64,000 nucleotides of DNA, from the NCBI RefSeq assembly GCF_002864685.1, contig NZ_NMQZ01000001.1:1-64000 (forward strand), in the 5' to 3' direction. Source of the DNA: Alloalcanivorax mobilis (lineage in GTDB: Bacteria; Pseudomonadota; Gammaproteobacteria; Pseudomonadales; Alcanivoracaceae). The position numbers and the translations under genes are program-made. Positions within the stretch are counted from its first letter, which is position 1; every line of letters starts with the position of its first letter. Shown piece by piece: positions 53,917 through 63,610 of this stretch. The notes beneath the pieces are model-generated. The model did no database searches, was not told where the DNA came from, and saw only the letters and a program-made list of their open reading frames with translations.

Positions 53917-54351
53917 ATGAAAGTACAGGATGTCATGACCCCCTCGCCCCATTACCTGGAGGCGGACAGCAGCATCGAGCAAGCGGCGAAGCTGATGCGC
54001 GAACACCACGTGGGCGTGGTGCCGGTGGGCGAGAATGATCGCCTGATCGGCATGGTCACTGATCGTGATCTGGTGCTCAGAGCCCTTTCCGAAGGAAAAG
54101 GCCCGGATACGCCGGTCAAGGATTGCATGACCGGCATGGTGCTGTATTGCTACAGCACCGACGATGTCGCGGACGTGGCGGCCAACATGCAGGAGCAGCA
54201 GGTGCAGCGGCTGATCGTTCTCGACAAGCCGGACAGCAAAAGCATGGCCGGCGTGATCTCGCTGTCGGACATCGCCACCGCCGGCGACAACAGCCACGAC
54301 ATGGCCAGTTCGATTTCCTCGTGCAGCAAGCGCTACCAGCGCGCCGCCTGA
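53917..54351 (+). CDS. CBS-domain protein
   Basis: 144 residues made of two CBS domains (about 1-60 and 65-125): MKVQDVMTPSPHYLEADSSI, VGVVPVGENDRLIGMVTDRD, then VKDCMTGMVLYCYSTDD and QVQRLIVLDKPDSKSMAGVISLSDIA. Such pairs bind adenine nucleotides and often sense energy or stress. No partner domain is attached. ATG 53917 is set by AAAGGAGC before it; the frame opens at 53818. Partner and function unknown. Confidence 0.92.
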   Translation: MKVQDVMTPSPHYLEADSSIEQAAKLMREHHVGVVPVGENDRLIGMVTDRDLVLRALSEGKGPDTPVKDCMTGMVLYCYSTDDVADVAANMQEQQVQRLIVLDKPDSKSMAGVISLSDIATAGDNSHDMASSISSCSKRYQRAA

Positions 54352-54397
54352 CTCCACCCCCCTGAAGAGACCGCTCCGCGCGCCAGACGCGGGGCGG

Positions 54398-55222
54398 TTA
54401 AGCGGGCAGCAACGCCTGATAGCCCTGCCGATAGTCCTGAAAACGCAGCCGGTATAACCCCTCGGCGATATAGCGGCTGATGATCCGTTTGCCGGTGGGC
54501 GTGGCGGTCGGCACCGTCAGTGGCAAGCCCCGTTGTTGCGCCAGCCAGGCGTACACGTCCAGATTACTGACCGGATGATTGTCGGTGCCCACCACCACGG
54601 GCGGCACGTCCTCGCCGGCCAGCCAGCGGCCGGCCAGATGCTGCAGCAGCCCGACGCAATCGTCGCGGTGTATGCGATTGCTCCAGGCGGGCGCGGGCAG
54701 GGCTTCCTCGCCGCGCGCCAGCTTCTCGACCTTGTTCAATAAACGACTGCGCCCCGGCCCGTAGATGCCGGAAAAGCGCACCACCGTGGCCAGCCCCCGG
54801 GCGCTGATCTCCTGTTCCGCCGCCAGCATCACCCGGCCGTTGTAGCGGCTTGGCTGGGGCGGCGTGGTTTCGTCCACCTCACCCTGCACGTCACCAAACA
54901 CGGCGGTGCTGGAGACAAACAGAATCGGCGGCAGCGGCTGGCGGGCGGCCAGTGCATCCAGCAGGGTCAGCGGGGCACGCAGGTAGGCGGCCAGATAACC
55001 CGCCTCGGAATAGTCGCTGGGAGTGAGGATGATCACCAGCAGATCAACCCGGTCCGGCGGCAGCAGCGCCGCCCCCTGAAACAGGTCCTGGCTGTACAGT
55101 TCAACCCCGGCCGGTGCGCTGTCGCCACGGCGAATGCCGCTGACGCGGTGGCCATCGGCGAGCAGCGCCCGGGCCAGGCCGGCGCCCAGATCACCCAGAC
55201 CGGCAATCAGAATATGGCTCAT
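54398..55222 (-). CDS. NAD-dependent epimerase/dehydratase family protein
   Basis: 274 residues, atypical SDR. The Rossmann motif is HILIAGLGDLGAGLARALL (about 3-21), with the YeeZ-like GxGxxG spacing. ILFVSSTAVFGD follows, and the usual YxxxK Tyr is seen only weakly as RYNGRVMLAAEQ. RFSGIYGPGR is typical of the family. ATG 55222 is chosen because the fold begins there; the frame opens at 55261. It is divergent from oxyR with 59 bases between. Substrate unknown. Confidence 0.88.
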   Translation of the reverse strand: MSHILIAGLGDLGAGLARALLADGHRVSGIRRGDSAPAGVELYSQDLFQGAALLPPDRVDLLVIILTPSDYSEAGYLAAYLRAPLTLLDALAARQPLPPILFVSSTAVFGDVQGEVDETTPPQPSRYNGRVMLAAEQEISARGLATVVRFSGIYGPGRSRLLNKVEKLARGEEALPAPAWSNRIHRDDCVGLLQHLAGRWLAGEDVPPVVVGTDNHPVSNLDVYAWLAQQRGLPLTVPTATPTGKRIISRYIAEGLYRLRFQDYRQGYQALLPA

Positions 55223-55281
55223 GGTCGTTGAGTCCGGCAGAATGGCAGCACGATCTCTCATTGAGAAAATAAGTTGCGCTT

Positions 55282-56184
55282 ATGACCCTAACAGAACTTC
55301 GCTATCTGGTCGCCCTCGCCCGCGAGCGTCATTTCGGCCACGCCGCCCAGGTGTGCAATGTCAGCCAGCCAACACTCAGCGCCGCCATTAAGAAGCTGGA
55401 GGAGCAACTGGGCATGCCGCTGTTCGAGCGACGGCCTCGGGAAGTGGTGGTCACGCCTCAGGCGGAACCGATTGTCGCCCAGGCCCAGCGGGTGCTGGAG
55501 CAGGCCGATCTGCTTGAGCAGATGGCAATGAGCCAGCGTGATCAGCTCGGCGCGCCGTTGCGCGTGGGTGCCATTTTTACCGTGGCGCCGTATCTGTTCC
55601 CGACCATGGTACCGCGAGTGCGCGCCGCCGCCGCCGAGATGCCGCTGTTCATTGAAGAGAACTACACCCACGTGCTGCGCGGCAAACTGGAGCGTGGCGA
55701 ACTGGACGCGATCATCGTGGCGTTGCCTTTTTCCGGCGGCGGTCTGGTGCGCGCAAAAATGTACGAGGAATCGTTCTCGGTGCTGCTGCCGGGCGATCAC
55801 CCCTGGACCAAACAGACCCACATCAAGCCCGACCAGCTGCTCGACGAAACCCTGCTGCTGCTCGGCGAGGGCCACTGCTTCCGCGATCAGGTGCTGGAGC
55901 TGTGCCCGGCGATCACCTCCGAACGCCAGCGCAATCTGGTGCAGATCGAGGGCGGCTCCCTGGAAACCCTGCGCCATATGGTGGCCTCGGGGCTGGGCAT
56001 CACCATTTTGCCGGACTCCGCGCTCTACCAGCACGGTTACGACAAGGATACTTTCGCGGTGCGCCCGTTCACCGCGCCGGTGCCCTCACGCACCATCGCC
56101 CTGGTATGGCGGGACAGCTTCCCCCGGCCCAAAGCCATTGAGGTTCTGCGTCAGTCGGTGCCCCGCCAGGGATTGGCCGCTTAG
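55282..56184 (+). CDS. oxyR: Hydrogen peroxide sensor/activator OxyR
   Basis: 300 residues of the LysR family. The winged helix is MTLTELRYLVALARERHFGH then AAQVCNVSQPTLSAAIKKLE. The two redox cysteines are in GEGHCFRDQVLELCP (about 199 and 208), which form a disulphide on peroxide attack and switch on catalase and peroxidase genes. The oxyR-recG pair is conserved in pseudomonads. Both cysteines and the DNA-binding part are intact. Confidence 0.96.
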   Translation: MTLTELRYLVALARERHFGHAAQVCNVSQPTLSAAIKKLEEQLGMPLFERRPREVVVTPQAEPIVAQAQRVLEQADLLEQMAMSQRDQLGAPLRVGAIFTVAPYLFPTMVPRVRAAAAEMPLFIEENYTHVLRGKLERGELDAIIVALPFSGGGLVRAKMYEESFSVLLPGDHPWTKQTHIKPDQLLDETLLLLGEGHCFRDQVLELCPAITSERQRNLVQIEGGSLETLRHMVASGLGITILPDSALYQHGYDKDTFAVRPFTAPVPSRTIALVWRDSFPRPKAIEVLRQSVPRQGLAA

Positions 56185-56198
56185 CGGCCTTTCCCGCG

Positions 56199-58283
56199 AT
56201 GAGTCCGCCCGCCGCCGACACTCTCGAGTCGCTCGCCATTACCCGCCTCAAGGGCGTTGGCCCGCGGGCCGCCGAGCGGCTCGCGCGGCTCGGCCTGATC
56301 ACCCTGGAAGACGTGCTGTTCCACCTTCCGTTCCGCTACGAAGACCGCACCCGCATTACGCCAATCGGCGCTCTGCGCCCGGAACAGGGGGTGGTGATCG
56401 AGGGCGAGGTGATGGCCGCCGACGTGGTGTTCGGCAAGCGGCGCTCGCTGCTGTGCAAAGTGGCGGACGGCACCGGCCTGGTGGCACTACGCTTCTATCA
56501 CTTCAGTGCGGCGCAGAAGAACAGCCTGGAGAAAGGCCGGGCGATCCGCGTCTATGGCGAACCGCGCCCCGGCGCCGCCGGCCTGGAATTCTACCACCCG
56601 GAATACCAGACCGGCCCGGACCTGCCGCCGCTGGAGCGGGCACTGACGCCGGTGTATCCGACCACCGAAGGGGTCAGCCAGAAACTGCTGCGCAACCTGG
56701 CCGGCCAGGCGCTGCACTGGTTGCAAGGCCATCCCCCCGAGGAGTTGATCCCCCCTGCCCTGCTTGATCAGAGCGGCCTGCCCGGCCTGGCGGCGGCCCT
56801 GACCAAATTGCATCACCCGCAGCCGGATGGTCCGGTGGATCTGCTGCTCGACGGCCAGCACCCGGCGGTGAAACGGCTGGTGATGGAAGAAATGGTCGCC
56901 CACCAACTCGGCATGCTGACCAAACGGGCCGGCCAGAAAGCGCTGGCGGCGCCGCCGTTGCGCGGCGACACCCTGCCCCGCCGGCTGCTTGAGAACCTGC
57001 CGTTTACGCTGACCGGCGCCCAGCAGCGGGTGATTGGCGAGATCCGCGCCGATCTGGCCCGCCGCCATCCGGCGTTGCGGTTGATCCAGGGCGACGTCGG
57101 CTCCGGCAAAACACTGGTGGCCGCCTGCGCGGCCCTGATCGCCATCGAAGCCGGCCACCAGGTGGCGCTGATGGCGCCCACCGAACTGCTCGCCGAGCAG
57201 CACCTGGCCAACTTCCGCCACTGGCTGGCGTCGCTGGGCATCGATGTGCACTGGCTGGCCGGCGGCATGGGCGCCAAGGCGCGCCGCGATACCCTGGCCG
57301 CCCTCGCGGACGGCCACGGCGCCATGGTGGTGGGCACCCACGCCCTGTTCCAGGAGGCGGTGCGCTTCCAGCGCCTGGGGCTGATCGTCATCGACGAACA
57401 ACACCGCTTCGGCGTGCAGCAGCGCCTGGCTCTGCGCGAGAAAGGCCGTTTCGGCAATCAGGTGCCGCACCAGCTCACCCTCACCGCCACGCCGATTCCT
57501 CGCACCCTGGCGATGAGCGTGTACGGCGACCTGGACACCTCGGCGATTGATGAAATGCCGCCCGGCCGCAAGCCGATTCAGACCCTGGCATTGCCGGTGT
57601 CGCGGCGCGATCAGGTGGTGGAACGCATCCGCGCCGCCTGCCGCGACGGCACCCAGGCCTATTGGGTGTGCACCCTGATCGAGGAATCCGACGAGCTGCA
57701 GGCGGAGGCCGCCGAGGCCACGTTCGAGACCCTCAAGCAGGCGCTGCCGGAACTCACCATTGAACTGGTGCACGGCCGCCTGAAGGGCCGCGAAAAGGCC
57801 GAACGGATGGCGCGCTTCGCCAGCGGCGCGGCGCAATTGCTGGTGGCCACCACGGTGATCGAAGTGGGGGTGGACGTGCCCAACGCCAGCCTCATGGTGA
57901 TGGAAAACGCCGAGCGTCTGGGCCTGGCGCAGTTGCACCAGTTGCGGGGCCGGGTCGGGCGAGGCAGCGCCCAGAGTTATTGTCTGTTGTTGTATCAGAC
58001 ACCGTTGTCGCAGACCGCGCGCCGGCGCCTGGCGGTGATGCGCGAGACCACCGACGGCTTCGTGATCGCCGAGGAAGACCTGAAATTACGCGGCCCGGGG
58101 GAATGGCTGGGCACCCGACAAACCGGCGAGCTGGCGTTCCGGATCGCTGACCTGGTGCGCGATGAGGCCCTGATGAGCCCGGCCCGCGCGGTCGGTGAAT
58201 CGTTATTGAAGAGTTACCCGGATCGGGTCGAGCGGTTGCTGCGCCGCTGGCTGCGTGGCGGCGAGGATTTCGCCGACGTGTGA
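56199..58283 (+). CDS. recG: ATP-dependent DNA helicase RecG
   Basis: 694 residues. It reverses stalled forks and processes D- and R-loops. The N-terminal wedge domain is GVGPRAAERLARLG and FHLPFRYEDRT. Motif I is QGDVGSGKTLVA (about 298-309), motif II IDEQHRFGV, motif III TLTATPIPRTLA; the C-terminal helicase domain has ATTVIEVGVDVPNA and QLHQLRGRVGRG. Starts 14 bases after oxyR. Normal length, all motifs intact. Confidence 0.97.
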   Translation: MSPPAADTLESLAITRLKGVGPRAAERLARLGLITLEDVLFHLPFRYEDRTRITPIGALRPEQGVVIEGEVMAADVVFGKRRSLLCKVADGTGLVALRFYHFSAAQKNSLEKGRAIRVYGEPRPGAAGLEFYHPEYQTGPDLPPLERALTPVYPTTEGVSQKLLRNLAGQALHWLQGHPPEELIPPALLDQSGLPGLAAALTKLHHPQPDGPVDLLLDGQHPAVKRLVMEEMVAHQLGMLTKRAGQKALAAPPLRGDTLPRRLLENLPFTLTGAQQRVIGEIRADLARRHPALRLIQGDVGSGKTLVAACAALIAIEAGHQVALMAPTELLAEQHLANFRHWLASLGIDVHWLAGGMGAKARRDTLAALADGHGAMVVGTHALFQEAVRFQRLGLIVIDEQHRFGVQQRLALREKGRFGNQVPHQLTLTATPIPRTLAMSVYGDLDTSAIDEMPPGRKPIQTLALPVSRRDQVVERIRAACRDGTQAYWVCTLIEESDELQAEAAEATFETLKQALPELTIELVHGRLKGREKAERMARFASGAAQLLVATTVIEVGVDVPNASLMVMENAERLGLAQLHQLRGRVGRGSAQSYCLLLYQTPLSQTARRRLAVMRETTDGFVIAEEDLKLRGPGEWLGTRQTGELAFRIADLVRDEALMSPARAVGESLLKSYPDRVERLLRRWLRGGEDFADV

Positions 58284-58306
58284 GGGTGGTGCGTCGCGGC
58301 CAGCCT

Positions 58307-58780
58307 TTATTGATCCTGCGCCGGAGTGGGCGCGGTCAGTTCACGCCAAGCCTGCCTGGTGGCATCCCAGGCGTTGCCAAAACGCACCTTGGCGGCGTCC
58401 CAGTTGTCGGCGCTGGCGTCTTGCAGGCGTTGGTAATCCGCTTGCAGTTCGGCGCGCTGCTCCTTGAGGTTGGCGAGTGCCTGCTGTTTCTTCAGGCGGG
58501 TTTCCTGGGAGAGTTCCTTCCAACCGTCATTAATGCTGTCCGAGGCGTCATCAATGCGGGCATCGAGCCGCTCCAGGCCGTTGCGCGCCGCCTGCATCGC
58601 CTGCTCTTTCTGCTCGGCACTGTACTGGCGGATATCCTCCATGGTGTCGCGCTGTTGCGCCTGCACATTTTCCTGGTCGGGCTGCTTGATGTTGGGAACG
58701 CCTTCGGTGGCGTCCTGCGCCCAGCTGGACGACGTGGTGGCAAGCATAAAGGTGGCGGCCACAAGCAGGGAATGTCGCAT
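58307..58780 (-). CDS. Exported helical protein of unknown function
   Basis: 157 residues or fewer: a signal peptide (about 1-22, ending SSWAQ) and a mature part rich in Gln, Ala, Glu and Arg that should be helical, with two possible amphipathic repeats (RNGLERLDARIDDASDSIND and WDAAKVRFGNAWDATRQAW). This resembles small periplasmic coiled-coil proteins. ATG 58780 is chosen because the signal peptide starts there, with GGAG upstream; the frame opens at 58861. Convergent with recG. I do not recognise a family. Confidence 0.75.
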   Translation of the reverse strand: MRHSLLVAATFMLATTSSSWAQDATEGVPNIKQPDQENVQAQQRDTMEDIRQYSAEQKEQAMQAARNGLERLDARIDDASDSINDGWKELSQETRLKKQQALANLKEQRAELQADYQRLQDASADNWDAAKVRFGNAWDATRQAWRELTAPTPAQDQ

Positions 58781-58867
58781 TGGGGGAGTCTCCGGTTTTT
58801 TGTTCGGCAACAAAAGTGTGCGCCCTCTCCTTTGATATGGGTGAAAAATCCTGAAAAACAAGCCTGC

Positions 58868-59917
58868 TCAACGGCTGTGGCGAAAGCGGTCCGGGCTGAC
58901 GCCGTACCAACGCTTAAAGGCCTTGCCAAAATTACTGGCATCGGAAAAACCCAACCGCTGCGCCACCACCGCCAGCGGCGCATCGCTGCGCCGCAGCAGC
59001 TCGGCGGCGCTCTCGGCGCGCTGCTCTTCAAGCAACTGCCGGTAGCCGCTGCCGGCCTGATCCAGCCGGCGGCGCAGGGAACGTTCACTCATGCGCACCG
59101 CTTGCGCCAGCTCCCCCAGCGAGGGCGGCGCTTGCGGGCGGGCACGCAATAAATCGCGCAGGGTACGCACCAGCGGCGGCGTGTGGTCGAGTTCGGCCAG
59201 CGCCTGCTCGGCCAGCCGCACATGCTGATCGGACAGGCGCGCGTCCCCCAAGGGCAGCGGCTCATGCATTCTGTGGCGCTGGTGCCAGATGACGTCCACC
59301 TCGGCAGCGAACTCCGGCTGCGCGCCGAGAACGCACCGCCACGGGCCGATGTCCGCCGGCGCCGGCCGCGACAGAGCCACTGAAATCACCGGGCTGGGCC
59401 GGGCAACCCGCCGCAAACTGACCACATGGGCGGCAATAAACGCATCCAGGGCACAGGGGTGTATCGGCGCGTCCGGCAGCGTCTGGATCGCCAGGCCCAC
59501 GGCATCGGGCCGGTGGTATTGTGACGTGGTCACGCCGGTTGAGATCAGTGCCTGGAAGCGCACCGTGAACGCCAGCAGATGGGCAAGATCCGGGGCGGTC
59601 TGCAGCAGCAGCCCCATCACCCGCAGGTTCATCGGATGGGCGCGCTGCCCCACCCACAAGCCAATGGCCGGGTCACCGCTGATTCGTTCCGCGATCCGCC
59701 ACAGGTGGGTCATGGCGGCGGTGTCCACCCGGCCGCCGGGGTTGGCGCGCAACGTGGCCGCGCTCAGCCCCGCCTCGGCCAGCGCCGCGACGGCATCCAG
59801 GCCGCGCTCTTCAAGCAGATCGATCAGCGCCAGCGGCCAGGCCGCCACGGTGGTCGCAACAAACGGCTTATTGGCCACCACCGACCGCCCGCTGGCCGTT
59901 TGCCACCTTGGCGCCAT
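58868..59917 (-). CDS. AraC family transcriptional regulator (OruR/ArgR-like type)
   Basis: 349 residues: an N-terminal Arabinose_bd/DUF4-like domain (about 25-210, with LRVMGLLLQTAPDLAHLL) and a C-terminal double helix-turn-helix (about 245-345: SLGELAQAVRMSERSLRRRL and VVAQRLGFSDASNFGKAFKRW). This build is common in regulators of lipid and hydrocarbon genes. It is divergent from the alkylsulfatase-like gene with only 50 bases between, so that gene is the likely target. Effector unknown. Confidence 0.92.
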   Translation of the reverse strand: MAPRWQTASGRSVVANKPFVATTVAAWPLALIDLLEERGLDAVAALAEAGLSAATLRANPGGRVDTAAMTHLWRIAERISGDPAIGLWVGQRAHPMNLRVMGLLLQTAPDLAHLLAFTVRFQALISTGVTTSQYHRPDAVGLAIQTLPDAPIHPCALDAFIAAHVVSLRRVARPSPVISVALSRPAPADIGPWRCVLGAQPEFAAEVDVIWHQRHRMHEPLPLGDARLSDQHVRLAEQALAELDHTPPLVRTLRDLLRARPQAPPSLGELAQAVRMSERSLRRRLDQAGSGYRQLLEEQRAESAAELLRRSDAPLAVVAQRLGFSDASNFGKAFKRWYGVSPDRFRHSR

Positions 59918-59967
59918 GACCGCACCCGCCTAGCCTTGCCAGCAATAACGAATCAGGACAACACACC

Positions 59968-61671
59968 ATGCGATACCTTTTTGTTTTTCTGGCTTTCATG
60001 ATCGCCGGTTGCGGTGATCAGACCGACACCGGCGCCCCCAAACCCCTGGCGCCGGACGCCCTGCGCGAACACAGCCAGGAGTTCAAAAAAGGCGTGGTCC
60101 GCGTTACCGACGGTGTCTATGTGGCCATCGGCTACGGCCTCGCCAACTCCATTATGCTGGAAGGCGATGACGGCATCATCATCGTGGACACCATGGAGAC
60201 CGTGGAAGAAGGCCGCCAGGTGCTGGCGGAATTTCGCAACATCACCGACAAACCGGTGACCGCCATCATCTATACCCACAATCACACCGACCATGTGTTC
60301 GGTGCCCGCGCCTTCGCCGAGCCCGGCGCCGTGCCCGTGTACGCCCACAGCAGCACCAGTTATTACATCAACCGGGTGGTCAACCAGATCCGGCCGATCA
60401 TTACCGCGCGCTCGATGCGCATGTTCGGGCATCACCTGCCCGACGGCGAGCTGATCAACGACGGCATTGGCCCCAAACTGGGCGTCAACGAAGACAGCAC
60501 CCTGTTCGCGTTGCCGCCGGATCACACCTTCGACGACCGGATGGAAGTCACCATCGCCGGCGTGCGCCTGCAACTGGTGCATGCCCCCGGCGAAACCGAA
60601 GACCAGCTGTTCGTCTGGCTGCCGGACAAGAAAGTGCTGCTCAGCGGCGACAACCTGTATCGCGCCTTTCCCAATCTCTACACCATTCGCGGCACCTACT
60701 ACCGCGACGTGCAGAAGTGGATTCACAGCCTCGACCTGATGCGCGCGCTGGACGCCGAATACATGGTGCCCAGCCATACCCGTCCGCTCAGCGGCCACGA
60801 GCACATCGAGCGCACCCTCACCGACTACCGGGACGCGATCCAGTTCGTGCACGATCAGACCCTGCGCTATATGAACCAGGGCCTGACGCCGGACCAGATC
60901 GTCGAACGCGTGCACCTGCCCGCCCATCTGGCGAACAACCCCTGGCTGCAGGAGTTCTACGGCAAGGTATCCTGGTCGGTGCGCTCGGTGTTCGAAGGTT
61001 ACCTGGGCTGGTTCGACGGCAACCCGAGCACCCTGCAGCCGTTGCCCGAATTGCAACAGGCACGCAATCTGGCGGAACTGGCCGGCGGCGCCGACGCCCT
61101 GCTCGACAAGGCGCGCGCGGCGCTTGATGAAGGCCGCGCGCAATGGGCACTGTCGCTCAGCGACGCCCTGCTGCTGCTGAAACCCGACCAACAGGCGGTC
61201 AAGGATCTGCGCGCCAGCGCCCTGCGCACGCTGGCCACCGCCGAGGCCAACCCGCCGGCGCGCAATTACTACTTCACCGCCGCCCGGGAAGTGGCCGATG
61301 GCCTGAAACCGGGCTTTCGCACCCACCCGCCGGAGGGCTTTCTCGCCACCCTGCCGGTGGGCAATTTCCTGCGCGCCATGCCGGCCTTCCTGAAAGCGGA
61401 AGAGACTCTGGACGTGCACCAGAAGCTGGGCTTTCACTTCCGCGACAGCAACCGGGATTTCACCCTGGAAATCCGCCGCGGCGTGGCGGTGGTGCTGGAC
61501 GGCCTGGCGGCGGACACGGTGGCGGTGATCGACACCACCGAACCGACCTGGAAGGCGATCGCCGCCGGCGAACGCAACGCCGCCGCCGCGCTGGCCGGCG
61601 ACGACCTGGACATTCGCGGCGGCAAGCTCGACGCCCTGCGGATTCTCGGCTACTTCGAAAAGGTCGAGTGA
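59968..61671 (+). CDS. Alkylsulfatase-like MBL-fold lipoprotein
   Basis: 567 residues. Signal and lipobox FMIAGC (Cys15). The metallo-beta-lactamase core shows YTHNHTDHVFG (about 98-108), LVHAPGETEDQLFVW, LLSGDNLYRAFPN and the SdsA1-type WIHSLDLMRAL and VPSHTRPLSG. A helical dimerisation part (about 330-430) and an SCP2-like C-terminus (about 440-567) complete the alkyl-sulfatase order. Such enzymes release sulfate from alkyl sulfates; being a lipoprotein it would act in the periplasm or at the outer membrane. Probably controlled by the divergent AraC gene. Confidence 0.9.
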   Translation: MRYLFVFLAFMIAGCGDQTDTGAPKPLAPDALREHSQEFKKGVVRVTDGVYVAIGYGLANSIMLEGDDGIIIVDTMETVEEGRQVLAEFRNITDKPVTAIIYTHNHTDHVFGARAFAEPGAVPVYAHSSTSYYINRVVNQIRPIITARSMRMFGHHLPDGELINDGIGPKLGVNEDSTLFALPPDHTFDDRMEVTIAGVRLQLVHAPGETEDQLFVWLPDKKVLLSGDNLYRAFPNLYTIRGTYYRDVQKWIHSLDLMRALDAEYMVPSHTRPLSGHEHIERTLTDYRDAIQFVHDQTLRYMNQGLTPDQIVERVHLPAHLANNPWLQEFYGKVSWSVRSVFEGYLGWFDGNPSTLQPLPELQQARNLAELAGGADALLDKARAALDEGRAQWALSLSDALLLLKPDQQAVKDLRASALRTLATAEANPPARNYYFTAAREVADGLKPGFRTHPPEGFLATLPVGNFLRAMPAFLKAEETLDVHQKLGFHFRDSNRDFTLEIRRGVAVVLDGLAADTVAVIDTTEPTWKAIAAGERNAAAALAGDDLDIRGGKLDALRILGYFEKVE

Positions 61672-61756
61672 CAACACGCCGCCGGCGGCTTTGCATGGTC
61701 CCGCGAATACAGGCACGCTTAAGCGACCTCAGACCAGGCCGCCAAGGAACGAGCCC

Positions 61757-62605
61757 ATGCGTTTATCCCTTTTCACCGCCCTGGCCCTGCTGCTGGCCCT
61801 GGCCGGTTGCGACAACGGCAACGACAACGCCGACAAGGCGCCCCAGGCGCCGGCGCAAAGCGAGCAGAGCGAATCTTCCCACCAGCCACCGGCCAGCCCT
61901 GCCCCGCCGCAGGCCAGGCTGGAAGGCAAGTCGGAAACGCTGCAGCGTCAGCCCGACCAATGCCAGAGCAAAGAGTGCCCCAAGGTCGATATCGATCTTG
62001 AGGTCTACGCCCAGCAAGACGCCCTGAACCAGGCAGTGCGCGCGCAACTGATTCGCCAACTGGCCGGCAACGGCAAGGACGACGGCAGCCAGGCCACGTC
62101 GCTGGAGGCGGTGGCCGCCGGCTTTATCGCCGATGCCGCCAATCTGCCCGACCAGGGCGCCAACGGCTGGGAGCTGACCGGCGAAACCGGCCTGCTCGAC
62201 CAGCGCGGTTCGCTCGCCACCATCAAGATCGACAGTTACGAATTCACCGGCGGCGCCCATGGCATGCCCGCCACGCACTGGCTCAACTGGGACCTGGCCG
62301 CCAATCAACGTGTCCGCCTCGCCGATGTCATTGAGCCCGGCCAGCAGGACGCGTTCTGGGCGCTCGCTGAACAGGCCCACGACCAATGGCTGAAGGACGA
62401 AGCGGACGCCGACGATGACTTCCGCAAGGCGTGGCCGTTTCAGAAAACCAGTGACTTCCGGATCACCGACGACGGCATCGTGCTTTTATACGGCGCCTAC
62501 ACCATCGGCCCTTATGTGATGGGCATGCCGGAACTGACCCTGCCGCGTGAGCAGCTCAGCGGCATCGTGAAAGAGCGCTACCTGAGCGCCGACAAACCGT
62601 CCTGA
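61757..62605 (+). CDS. DUF3298 (RsiV-like) lipoprotein
   Basis: 282 residues with lipobox LALAGC (Cys18), a low-complexity Ala/Pro/Gln/Ser linker (about 20-60) and a DUF4163/DUF3298 domain (about 65-270) with SYEFTGGAHGMPATHWLNWDL and GAYTIGPYVMGMPELTLPREQL (split over two segments). DUF3298 occurs in the sigma-factor regulator RsiV, where it binds lysozyme; here it is a stand-alone lipoprotein with no linked sigma gene. ATG 61757 follows AAGGA. Function unknown. Confidence 0.88.
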   Translation: MRLSLFTALALLLALAGCDNGNDNADKAPQAPAQSEQSESSHQPPASPAPPQARLEGKSETLQRQPDQCQSKECPKVDIDLEVYAQQDALNQAVRAQLIRQLAGNGKDDGSQATSLEAVAAGFIADAANLPDQGANGWELTGETGLLDQRGSLATIKIDSYEFTGGAHGMPATHWLNWDLAANQRVRLADVIEPGQQDAFWALAEQAHDQWLKDEADADDDFRKAWPFQKTSDFRITDDGIVLLYGAYTIGPYVMGMPELTLPREQLSGIVKERYLSADKPS

Positions 62606-62614
62606 GAGCGCGCA

Positions 62615-63499
62615 TCAGCCCGATGATTCCCGACACAGCTGCAGCCAGCGCTCCACCCCCGGGCTGCGGTGTTTTTGCCGGTGCAGCACAAAATAAAACT
62701 GGCGGCTGAAATCCCGCTCCGGCACGGCCAGTGGCACCAGGGAGCCGCGCCGAAACGCCTCGCGCAACGACACCCGGGACAGGCAACTGATGCCCAACCC
62801 GGTTTCCACCGCCCGCTTGATCGCCTCGGTATGCTCCAGCTCCAGCAAAAGATTGAGGCTGGGCAGCAGGCCGTGCATGGCACGCTCGAAGGTTTGCCGG
62901 GTACCCGAGCCCGGCTCACGGACGATCCAGGTGGCGGCGCGCAGATCGTGATCGTCCAAGGTTTTCTTGGCCGCCAGCGGATGATCCGGCGCGCAGAACA
63001 CCACCAGCTCATCATCGCGCCAGGGCAGCAGATCCAGGTCCGGGTGATTGATCTCGCCTTCGATCAGGCCCACGTCCAGGTCGAAGCCCAGCACCCGCTC
63101 GACAATGGCGCTGGTATTGGCCACTTCCAGTTTGACGCGCGCGTCCGGCTGCTCGGCCATATAGCGCGCCATGATGCTCACCGCCAGATAGTTGCCAATG
63201 GTAAGGGTCGCCCCCACCTTGATCGGACCCAGGTCGTGATGGGAGAGCAGGCTGACCTGCAACTCCAGCGCCTGCCCGAGCAGCGCTTCCGCCCGGGGCC
63301 AAAGCTGGCGGCCCAGCTCGTTCAAACGCAGGCGTTTGCCGGCGCGCTCGAACAGCTTGATGCCAAACTGGCTTTCCAGTTCCTTGAGCGCGCCGGAGGC
63401 GGCGGACTGGGACATACTCAGGTGCTCCGCCGCCCGGCTCACGTTTTCAAAATGGGCGGTGGCGAGAAACACTTCCAATTGGCGAAGGGTGTAGCGCAT
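62615..63499 (-). CDS. finR: LysR family regulator FinR-like
   Basis: 294 residues. The winged helix is MRYTLRQLEVFLATAHFENV, followed by SRAAEHLSMSQSAASGALKELE; the C-terminal part is a LysR effector domain with VGATLTIGNYLAVSIMARYM. It is divergent from the ferredoxin-NADP reductase gene; in Pseudomonas this arrangement is finR-fpr, where FinR activates fpr under superoxide and other stress. ATG 63499 is chosen because MRYTLRQLE is the family start, although the frame opens at 63535. The name rests on homology pattern plus position. Confidence 0.85.
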   Translation of the reverse strand: MRYTLRQLEVFLATAHFENVSRAAEHLSMSQSAASGALKELESQFGIKLFERAGKRLRLNELGRQLWPRAEALLGQALELQVSLLSHHDLGPIKVGATLTIGNYLAVSIMARYMAEQPDARVKLEVANTSAIVERVLGFDLDVGLIEGEINHPDLDLLPWRDDELVVFCAPDHPLAAKKTLDDHDLRAATWIVREPGSGTRQTFERAMHGLLPSLNLLLELEHTEAIKRAVETGLGISCLSRVSLREAFRRGSLVPLAVPERDFSRQFYFVLHRQKHRSPGVERWLQLCRESSG

Positions 63500-63514
63500 C
63501 GTTATCACCATAAT

Positions 63515-63552
63515 CGATATCAAATATCGGAACATCCCATTTTACCGATATG
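63515..63552. promoter_or_regulatory. FinR binding-site candidate
   Basis: Three half-sites CGATAT, ATATCG and CGATAT stand at 63515-63520, 63524-63529 and 63547-63552. The first two form the perfect palindrome CGATAT-CAA-ATATCG. They lie in the finR-fpr gap, as expected for a LysR regulator that represses itself and activates fpr. Confidence 0.55.
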
Positions 63553-63610
63553 AGAGAAACGGTTACATTCTCACCAATTGGAGAATTTTGGAATAAAGGC
63601 GCATTAGCTT

